Shown one piece after another: positions 58,074-64,000 of a stretch of DNA of 64,000 nt. The DNA lies in contig NZ_RKQF01000001.1 in assembly GCF_003814875.1 (NCBI RefSeq), positions 6,324,001-6,388,000 on the forward strand, given 5' to 3'. The translations under genes were made by a program, and so were the position numbers. The notes under the pieces were generated by a model. That model had not been told where the DNA came from and made no database searches. It was given only the letters and a program-made list of their open reading frames with translations. This DNA comes from Streptomyces sp. Ag109_O5-1 (lineage in GTDB: Bacteria; Actinomycetota; Actinomycetes; Streptomycetales; Streptomycetaceae). Positions within the stretch are counted from its first letter, which is position 1. Each line of letters starts with the position of its first letter.

Positions 58074-58592
58074 TTACCTGCGCGGCATCATCAGAGGTCC
58101 ATCTAAGGGGACGTGGGGGCACCTCTCCTGCTGGGTATAGCCGCCGGGTACGTCCGTGCTGACAGAGTCCCAGAAGGGTTTGACCTGGCGAAAGTGGCCG
58201 CCGGCTGTGTGCCACTGGAGTCCAGGGTAGGCACGGCGTAATGACTGGAGAGCAGCTGAGGCGAGGCCGTAGCGCTTGTAGTCCTCGTAGGAGTAGGGCG
58301 ATTCGACCCAGCCGATCTTGCACAGATCGCAGACTACGTACTCGACCTCGAAAGCCAGGTTGGATTTGAAGTAGGCAGCCCGGATACGCCAGCCTGTCCG
58401 CTCGTAGTGGCCAGCGGGCCGATCGACCCAGGGTCTCGGTGGGGTGCCGCCCCGGTTGAACTGGTAGACCTCGGGGGACACCCATCGGCGGAGCCGGTCG
58501 CGCCAGGTCGGTTTGTCGGGCCACTTCCGAACCCAGTGCACATGGTCAGCGAGCTGTGCCAGGGCGCGGATCGCCCCTTCTTCCTCTGCCAT
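58074..58592 (-). CDS. GNAT-like protein
   Basis: The 172-residue protein has an N-terminal helical region (IRALAQLADHVHWVRKW) and a C-terminal half like actinobacterial GNAT acetyltransferases (CDLCKIGWVESPYSYEDYKR, then YGLASAALQSLRRAYPG and FWDSVSTDVPGGY). The Cys pair may bind a metal. The acetyl-CoA loop is not classical, so activity is uncertain. AGGGGAG lies just before the ATG. It is 80 bases downstream of the large hydrolase-NTPase gene on the same strand and may be co-transcribed. Confidence 0.6.
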   Translation of the reverse strand: MAEEEGAIRALAQLADHVHWVRKWPDKPTWRDRLRRWVSPEVYQFNRGGTPPRPWVDRPAGHYERTGWRIRAAYFKSNLAFEVEYVVCDLCKIGWVESPYSYEDYKRYGLASAALQSLRRAYPGLQWHTAGGHFRQVKPFWDSVSTDVPGGYTQQERCPHVPLDGPLMMPRR

Positions 58593-58672
58593 GGGCTCCC
58601 CTTCGTAGTCGTCTGTGCCTCCGGACTCGGTGTCCGACGCGTTGGCTTCTTGACCAGTGCCAGGGGTAACCG

Positions 58673-61600
58673 TTAGCCGAAAATGTGGTCCCAAGCCCAT
58701 GGGTCGGCTGCGAGGCCGTTAACTTCCCGCCCATACGCTTTGTAGCGCTCAGGCAAGTCAACGCCGGAGTCCATCGCGCGGCGTGTCAAGGTTTCCGTGG
58801 CTTGGGCTGTGCCGACTTGCCGAAGCTGCCTAAGTAGCCTCCTAACAGCGCGGGCGTTGGTTACGGACGCATGCTTTTCCGGATTCCTTGTAAGAAGTGC
58901 GGCGATCGTTTGCTCCGCTGGCAGCGCTCTCAATTGCCTGATCAATTGTGCGACGTCTCCCGGATCATCAAGCCTTGCTTCGCTTTCCGGGTGGCGCGCA
59001 AGAAGCCCAGCAATTGACCGCTCCGCCGACACTGCTCTCAACTGCTTGATCAATTGTGCGACGTCTCCCGGATTATCGAGCCTTGCCTGGCTTTCCGGGT
59101 TGCGTGCAAGAAGCGCGGCGATCGCCCGCTCTGCTCTGACAGGGTGAAGAACCCTAATAATTGACGCAATCGTTCTAGGATCCCGAGAGGACATGTCGCA
59201 GACAAGTCGATTCCCCAAGACGTCAACAGCCTCGTGCTCACCCAGTTCCCACAACTCGGTGAGCAGTCCGGCTACCGCGTAGGCACTGTTGACCTTTACG
59301 TGAGCGGCGGGATTACGCGCCAGGAGGGCTGTCACAGCTTGATGCGCACCCACACCGCGGGACTCCTTCAGTATCTGAGCAACGATTTGAGGACTTCTCA
59401 AGTCCGCATGATCGGCCCAACGCAGTGCAAGGTCGGCAACCATATCTTCAGCACCGCTTGTTTGTCGCAGCTGCCTCAGCAATTGAATCAGACCTCGGCC
59501 GTCTTCGAGATTTACCTTTGTGACAGGATCGCGAGCCAACAGAGCGGAGATTGAATCAAATGATCCGCTCTTCCTTAGAGCGTTGATGAGTTGTGCTAGA
59601 GCACCTGGATTTCGCAACCCTACTCTGGATGCTGGATTCAAATCTAGCAGCTTGGCAATCGCCTGAGTCGCTCCGCCGGATTGAAGTTGCCCTATGCGGA
59701 ATGCGATGGCGCCAGCGTCAGTAGCACTGACCGTTGTTATCTGATCCAAGACCACCGAGGCTTGATCTTCATCTATTTTCCGTAGCGAAGTGAACAGCTG
59801 AGCTGCAGCGCGCGGATCACTGGCCGTCACGTACTCTGCTGGCTTACGAGCGGCAAGCCGAGAGGCGGCATTATGCGCGCCGCTCTTTATCAGGGAATTT
59901 ATAAGCTGCGAAACCGCAAAAGGGTCCTCCAAGTTGACATGAACAGCTGGGTCTCGCCCAAGCAGAGTTGCCAGCGCTCTATGAGCACCTGAACTGCGAA
60001 AATGAGAAAGTAGCCGTGCGACAACGCCGGGATCAGTAAGCGTTGCATTATTGGCAACCCATTCCAAGCCGCGATACTCCGGATCGAGTGTGCGGGTAAG
60101 GCGTCGCACAAGATCTCCCGCCGCGCTTGGATGTCCGACAAGGATTGCTTTCCGAGAAAGTCGGAATGAATCTTTATATAAACCTCTTTTCCAGGCGGAA
60201 TCGGCTAGTCGCTCAAGATCGTCTGGGTCATGAGTATGGACCTTCAGCGCTTCCCAGAGTGACGGGCTTCCAAGCTGATCGGCTCGTTGAGAGCGAGTGT
60301 GTTGGTCCAGGTAGTCGGCGGGTTCATAACTCGCCGGCGCGCCAGAGCGAGTCCGGTACGCTGCTAGAGGAGCGAGTGTGTTTCGGATGTCAGTGCGTGT
60401 GCCGTCAGACCTAACCCCCGTGGAAAGAGACCGAAGCGTCTCCTCGGCCCAGTGCGGATCTGCACTGCGACGACGGGGATTTAGGGCACCATCAGCTGTT
60501 TCAGACAACAGATCTGCTGCGATAGGCGTTCGATGGCCAAGCCGACGCGCGTCAAGTGCAGCTGTAATAACCGCGTGCTCGATATGAGTGAAGTGAACCC
60601 CCGGCCCTTCGATGTAGGCGCGAAGCAGTTCCGGTCCGCCACTCAGATGCTGAATTACATGCCCATCGTTAGCGCCTGCGTCCAGTGCTTGGCTAAGCCG
60701 ATTATCGCCGTATTTTCGGGCGAGATCCTTCCAGCGGCTGCGATCCTCTTCCGTAAGCTCGGCCGACACTGGAATGCGCACAGTCAGGCCTGGATGCGTA
60801 AGCAGCGCCCTCGCTTTTCCGTAAGGGTCCTCTGGAGTTCCGAGTGCCGTTAGTTCATTCCAGTATGGCTCGGTCCACAATGTACCAACTGCTATCACAC
60901 CATTTTGGCGCTCAAGCGTCGATTTCAACTCTGCGGCGACCCGCTCCCCTGACGAGCCATAAAGGAATCGTTGTGCTTCATTGAGCCACAGCACACTACC
61001 GGATACGAGACGACGACTCTCAATCAACTCAAGGAGGTCATCGGATGCCGTTGGGCGCAGAAGTGGACGGTCAGGGGCCAAGTCGCGGAGTGCCTCGTAA
61101 AGCGCACGCGTTTTCCCCGTCGAAGAGTCACCTGTGAGAATGACGAGGATCGACGGCCCGCCGTCAATAGTTGACTTAAGCGCCCGACGTAGGACCTCGT
61201 CATGAACCCGGGCAAGATAGGGTGTTAGTCCAACACTGGACTTTGTGGCTTCGCCGGGCGATACGGCAACGTGAACTTCGAGTGTTTCTGCTCGTAGAGT
61301 TCCGATAATCTCAACCGGCGGGGCGTTACTTTCTGCCAACATTAGCTGACGCTTGAGTGCAGTAAATGAGCGATGTTGGCGAGAGTCAGGACGGACGATG
61401 GAGAAATGGTCTCCTGGAAGAACAGTGGCGTCAGGGAATACACTGCGGGCTGATGCAGGGGTGACGATGTTGTCAGTCTCACCCGCGTAAACTTGGATGG
61501 GAATTCTACATGAATGACTTGTGGTTTGGGTGGCATTAACGACACGATTGATTACGATTCGCTGCGCTTCAGTGACCTGCTCGTCGAGAGGTCTTAGCTG

Positions 61601-62035
61601 TCGTTCTTGAGGATTGAATGGAATCCAGCGCCGACGTAGGGACAGCCCTATATCTGAGCCGTTATTCGGGCAGGCAAACATTACGATACGACGGATGCGG
61701 GCAAGATCTTCACCTCTCCCCTCATTGAGCATACGGGCGAGATATCGTTGGACAACAAGGCCACCCTGGCTGTGGGACACTAGCATTAGATTTTGATATT
61801 CCTGGCCTTCCGTGTCCAGAAACTCCTTAAGCCTGTCTGCGACATTTTCGAAAGTCGGAATTCGGCGGAGCGGATGAAAAGACCTCAGTGCTGTGGCATA
61901 GCGAAATAGAAGCGAGTGGGTGAAATTCAGATTTGCATCGTCTTCGATTAGTTCAACGAACGAATCCCACATGGATGGGTCGGAACGGAATCCGTGGATA
62001 AAAACAACGCCAAGCTTTCCGCCGTCTGATGCCAT
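58673..62035 (-). CDS. Alpha/beta-hydrolase - P-loop NTPase - helical-repeat protein, STAND-like
   Basis: The 1,120-residue protein has three zones. Residues 7-225 are an alpha/beta-hydrolase: oxyanion motif FIHGF (His14-Gly15), nucleophile elbow SHSQGG with Ser89, Asp188 in GETDNIV and His210 in PGDHFS, so the triad is complete. Residues ~265-520 are a P-loop NTPase with Walker A TGDSSTGKTR (Lys308) and a Walker B-like VLWLNEAQRF, Asn-Glu instead of Asp-Glu. From ~650 to 1085 about twelve ~36-residue helical repeats follow a pattern like ARNPE...LDNPGDVAQLIKQLR. GGAGG lies 8 bases before the ATG at 62035. GC is clearly lower than in neighbours. The layout (effector, switch, sensor repeats) is that of STAND immune proteins. 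I know no named family with this exact order. Confidence 0.85.
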   Translation of the reverse strand: MASDGGKLGVVFIHGFRSDPSMWDSFVELIEDDANLNFTHSLLFRYATALRSFHPLRRIPTFENVADRLKEFLDTEGQEYQNLMLVSHSQGGLVVQRYLARMLNEGRGEDLARIRRIVMFACPNNGSDIGLSLRRRWIPFNPQERQLRPLDEQVTEAQRIVINRVVNATQTTSHSCRIPIQVYAGETDNIVTPASARSVFPDATVLPGDHFSIVRPDSRQHRSFTALKRQLMLAESNAPPVEIIGTLRAETLEVHVAVSPGEATKSSVGLTPYLARVHDEVLRRALKSTIDGGPSILVILTGDSSTGKTRALYEALRDLAPDRPLLRPTASDDLLELIESRRLVSGSVLWLNEAQRFLYGSSGERVAAELKSTLERQNGVIAVGTLWTEPYWNELTALGTPEDPYGKARALLTHPGLTVRIPVSAELTEEDRSRWKDLARKYGDNRLSQALDAGANDGHVIQHLSGGPELLRAYIEGPGVHFTHIEHAVITAALDARRLGHRTPIAADLLSETADGALNPRRRSADPHWAEETLRSLSTGVRSDGTRTDIRNTLAPLAAYRTRSGAPASYEPADYLDQHTRSQRADQLGSPSLWEALKVHTHDPDDLERLADSAWKRGLYKDSFRLSRKAILVGHPSAAGDLVRRLTRTLDPEYRGLEWVANNATLTDPGVVARLLSHFRSSGAHRALATLLGRDPAVHVNLEDPFAVSQLINSLIKSGAHNAASRLAARKPAEYVTASDPRAAAQLFTSLRKIDEDQASVVLDQITTVSATDAGAIAFRIGQLQSGGATQAIAKLLDLNPASRVGLRNPGALAQLINALRKSGSFDSISALLARDPVTKVNLEDGRGLIQLLRQLRQTSGAEDMVADLALRWADHADLRSPQIVAQILKESRGVGAHQAVTALLARNPAAHVKVNSAYAVAGLLTELWELGEHEAVDVLGNRLVCDMSSRDPRTIASIIRVLHPVRAERAIAALLARNPESQARLDNPGDVAQLIKQLRAVSAERSIAGLLARHPESEARLDDPGDVAQLIRQLRALPAEQTIAALLTRNPEKHASVTNARAVRRLLRQLRQVGTAQATETLTRRAMDSGVDLPERYKAYGREVNGLAADPWAWDHIFG
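58898..59113 (-). repeat. Two near-identical 108-bp coding repeats
   Basis: Repeat units 10 and 11 of the sensor-like region (residues ~975-1046) are still alike at the DNA level, for example around CAATTGTGCGACGTCTCCCGG in both, which points to a recent tandem duplication. Confidence 0.65.
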
Positions 62036-62507
62036 CTGCGCCCCCTCCGTACTTGTCAGACCCATACGGTACTGAAGGTTGGGGCTTCTATCTATCTGAA
62101 GAGATCAACACGTCCGGAACCACAGGAGTGTCGGGCGTGCATACATGACTGGTCATGGCCAGACAGGTCGGCGGAACGGCTTTGGGGTGGCGCTGCTTTG
62201 GCGCGAGTGATCATGGCCCCGTAAGCTTCCGGCGCGTCGGGCAGTCTGTGGACCTGCCCGGTAAAGCACGACGTTGGGGCCATGATCTTCGAGGCTCGCG
62301 CCAAAGTGGCTCCGTAAAGCCGCGGAGCCGACCGCCCCAGCCACGACGTACCCCTTCTCTGACATCAGGCGATTGATTGCTCAGAGCGCGGCACGGGCGC
62401 CGGCCGGGCTGGAGCGGGACGGAGGCAGGAGCGCAGGCCCGGCCGGGGGCCGGGCCGCGCGCGGTGAGCGGAGCGAGCCGCCTTGAACCTGTAAAGAAGG
62501 TTGTAAC
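62036..62507. other. Region upstream of the STAND-like gene, no supported gene
   Basis: It holds the long interrupted palindrome at 62166-62333 and a very GC-rich stretch at 62390-62480 (CGGCCGGGCTGG, GGCCCGGCCGGGGGCC). The promoter of the large gene should lie between 62036 and 62166. TATCTATCTGAAGAGATCAA at 62089-62108 is its most AT-rich spot. Confidence 0.5.
62166..62333. repeat. Interrupted 168-bp palindrome, MITE-like or structured RNA
   Basis: TTTGGCGCGAG (62197) and ATCATGGCCCC (62210) are mirrored by GGGGCCATGAT (62276) and CTCGCGCCAAA (62295). Outer arms GGTCGGC (62166) and GCCGACC (62327) extend the symmetry with gaps. There is no open frame of note inside. Confidence 0.55.
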
Positions 62508-62915
62508 TCAGTCGGGTGTGTGGGGCGCCTGAGGTGCTGTGTGTGGTTTGAAGTCCTGTGTGCAGGCTGGGAGTTCGCTGCCTTGGCGGTGTGCCAGCGG
62601 CAGGAAGATCACGGGCCGGATCGTCCATGTGATGCGGGTGCTGGCCTGGGTGACTGTCACCGTGCAGGGCTCGGCTCGCAGGAGGGCTTTCCTCGTCTCT
62701 ATGCGGCCGTCGTAAAGCCACTCCCACACTTCCTGAGACGCGTCGGGGTCGAGCGCCGGTGAGATCGTGCGGAGTGCGATGGCAACCCATCTGTCTGCCT
62801 GGGGCGCGGAGTAGGCGTCGAAGGATGCCCGGAGCGCCGGCCACGCCGCCCCGTCGGTGATGTCCTCGGTCCAGCACTCGCACCAGTAGCCCCGCTGCGG
62901 TTTGTCCATCAGCAC
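62508..62915 (-). CDS. Hypothetical protein coupled to the HATPase gene
   Basis: The 135-residue product (YWCECWTEDITDGAAWPALR, then WVAIALRTISPALDPDASQE) has no recognised family. It starts at a GTG with GGAGGT 5 bases upstream and overlaps the end of the HATPase gene by 7 bases, so the two are made together. Confidence 0.6.
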   Translation of the reverse strand: MLMDKPQRGYWCECWTEDITDGAAWPALRASFDAYSAPQADRWVAIALRTISPALDPDASQEVWEWLYDGRIETRKALLRAEPCTVTVTQASTRITWTIRPVIFLPLAHRQGSELPACTQDFKPHTAPQAPHTPD

Positions 62916-63337
62916 GGGTGACCTCCGGTGCGGGGGCCTGCGAACAGCTCGGCGGTGACCGTGTGGCCGCTGTCGCTTTCGTGGACGACGACGCGATGAG
63001 CGATCGCGCTGACCATGCCCAGGCCTCGGCCGTGCTCGGCCTCCTGGTCCTGGCGCTTGATCTTCGGTGCTGTGTCGGCGGCTCCGTCGTCCGTGACCGA
63101 AAGAGCAATCACCTGCGCTGACACCGCGAGAGCCAGATGGAAGCTGCCCGCCTCCTGGCCGCTGGCCGTGTGGAGGATCGCGTTCGCGCTCAGCTCGCTC
63201 ACGATCAGTTCGGCGTCTTCGGCTAAAGGGGAGCCGCGCAGGATGTCGCGGGTCCAGCGGCGGGCCCGGCTGACCTCTTCCGGGAAACCTGGGCAACTGA
63301 GCCCCCAGACCCGGACTGTACTCGTATACTCGTGCAT
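62909..63337 (-). CDS. ATP-binding (HATPase_c, RsbW-like) protein
   Basis: The 142-residue protein has the GHKL fold of anti-sigma-factor kinases: VSELSANAILHTAS (N box), SVTDDGAADTAP (G1), and GRGLGMVSAIAHRVVV (G2). Hundreds of such short proteins exist in Streptomyces, most with unknown partners. The ATG at 63337 has AAGGAA 6 bases upstream. Confidence 0.85.
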   Translation of the reverse strand: MHEYTSTVRVWGLSCPGFPEEVSRARRWTRDILRGSPLAEDAELIVSELSANAILHTASGQEAGSFHLALAVSAQVIALSVTDDGAADTAPKIKRQDQEAEHGRGLGMVSAIAHRVVVHESDSGHTVTAELFAGPRTGGHPC

Positions 63338-63383
63338 ACAAGTTCCTTCGTGCTGATAGGCCGCCATGTGCAGCGGGTTCGGG

Positions 63384-63815
63384 CTAGACGAGTTTCACGC
63401 CGTCATGGGCGCGGATCGCCGGTGGAGACACCGCGTCCATCGCGTCCAGGACGCGGATGGCGTATGCCTCGTCGGCAAGCTCGGAGACTTCTTCACGGGT
63501 GGCCCAGCGCAGGGCGCGGGTCTCGTCGCCAGTCGTGGGCGTGCCGTCGGCGGCCTCACAGCGGAAGACCAGGGAGACGATCAGGCCCGTCATGTTCTTG
63601 TAGACGCCGGTCAACGTCGCCGGAAGGGCGATCTTGATGCCGGTCTCTTCAAGGACTTCGCGTTGCAGGGCCTCAGGGATGGTCTCCTCGCGTTCGAGGA
63701 CACCACCCGGCGGCTCCCACTTGCCGTTGTCACGGCGCTGGATCAGGAGGGCCCGGCCGCAGGCGTCTATGACGACCCCGGCGACGCTCACGGAGTGCGG
63801 GCGTTCTGTGCTCAC
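63384..63815 (-). CDS. NUDIX hydrolase (Pif-like position)
   Basis: The 143-residue protein has a full Nudix box: GGVLEREETIPEALQREV followed by LEETGI, after the strand RALLIQRRDNGKWEPP. I start at the GTG at 63815 with GAGG just upstream. In pSAM2 the Nudix protein Pif gives immunity against redundant transfer and its gene lies near the GntR repressor gene. Here a divergent GntR gene starts 84 bases away, so the same role is plausible, but a housekeeping nucleotide pyrophosphohydrolase cannot be excluded. Confidence 0.85.
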   Translation of the reverse strand: MSTERPHSVSVAGVVIDACGRALLIQRRDNGKWEPPGGVLEREETIPEALQREVLEETGIKIALPATLTGVYKNMTGLIVSLVFRCEAADGTPTTGDETRALRWATREEVSELADEAYAIRVLDAMDAVSPPAIRAHDGVKLV

Positions 63816-63898
63816 GTTCCTCGGCCCTCTCGGCTGACTAGGCTCTCCACCGTAGCAACAACACTCGCCCACTCGTCTAGATACCTAAAGGAGTACAA

Positions 63899-64000
63899 GT
63901 GAGCCCTGCTCTTCCTTCGGGCCTCCTCGGAGATCTCGACCCCACGAGCGATCGTGCGGTCTTCCGGCAGATCGCCGACCAGCTGCGCGAAGCCATCGAC
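63899..64000 (+). CDS. GntR-family regulator, 5' part, cut by window edge
   Basis: The 34 visible codons read MSPALPSGLLGDLDPTSDRA followed by VFRQIADQLREAID, the start of a GntR winged-helix domain. AAAGGAG lies 5 bases before the GTG. Its place next to a NUDIX gene suggests it is the KorSA-type repressor of the third element. Confidence 0.75.
   Translation, partial: MSPALPSGLLGDLDPTSDRAVFRQIADQLREAID

Noticed and set aside
62092..62376. Short overlapping frames on both strands in the palindromic region
   Set aside because: They arise from the inverted repeat itself and have no ribosome site or recognised sequence.

Overview
The window is very GC-rich, with typical actinomycete coding (GTG and TTG starts, strong third-position GC bias). 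The gene set (paired SigB/F/G-type sigma factors, a tadA-upp neighbourhood, dispersed GC-rich intergenic repeats, an actinomycete integrative and conjugative element) points to a Streptomyces chromosome. From memory the core order resembles the S. coelicolor sigN-sigF to upp region, but I could not compare genomes.

Layout. (1) 1-13.6 kb, core: the end of a membrane glycosyltransferase, an MFS exporter with a TetR regulator and a putative operator, an F420/PPOX oxidoreductase, a MarR-regulated MFS exporter with a tail of carboxypeptidase-like domains next to a YceI protein that carries the same domain, a lipoprotein, two adjacent sigma factors, and a Dabb-domain gene. (2) 13,669-27,146: a complete 13.4 kb AICE in tRNA-Ser(CGA), bounded by identical 55-bp att sites. 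It has a GntR regulator coupled to a P-loop kinase, a translationally coupled transfer operon (DUF6284-like, Pycsar-effector-like membrane protein, SpdB-like protein, RRQRL zinc protein, TraB/FtsK translocase), a candidate clt locus of nine CAGGGAG heptamers, a replication module (prim-pol and DUF3631), an iteron-like cluster, then xis and int. (3) 27.2-44.2 kb, core: tadA and its partner gene, upp, a LytR_C protein, a HerA-like ATPase, an HhH glycosylase, an iron-box-preceded penicillin acylase fused to a siderophore-type acetyltransferase, a cupin, an SDR, CopC/CopD, and a deacetylase/GT2 polysaccharide enzyme. (4) 44.2-47.7 kb: a DUF6185-like membrane protein and two small hypothetical genes; whether these are core or old island is unclear.

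(5) 47,751 to the right edge: an accretion island. Three copies of the 3' end of a tRNA-Ser(GGA) gene lie at 47,751, 49,711 and 54,455, each with a terminator hairpin on its left and paired TGAGAC repeats nearby. The intact tRNA is not in the window and should lie to the right. The first segment is decayed (one intact RHH-PIN toxin-antitoxin pair, one truncated pair, FG-GAP and integrase relics). The second carries another RHH-PIN pair and a three-gene cluster (pRiA4b ORF-3-like, HTH, helicase-associated PF13625-like). The third is open to the right and holds a GIY-YIG protein, an IS256-family element with a 10-bp target duplication, a GNAT-like gene, and a 1,120-residue protein that combines an alpha/beta-hydrolase, a P-loop NTPase and twelve ~36-residue helical repeats. 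It ends with a HATPase, a NUDIX hydrolase and a divergent GntR gene reminiscent of the pif/korSA control region of pSAM2.

The strongest candidate for an undescribed system is the hydrolase-NTPase-repeat protein at 58,673-62,035, which has the architecture of a STAND-type immune sensor and sits in the cargo zone of a mobile element. The PF13625/pRiA4b trio is second. Noncoding structure also stands out: six paired TGAGAC repeats, all with a 12-bp period at att sites, and two heptamer arrays in the AICE.
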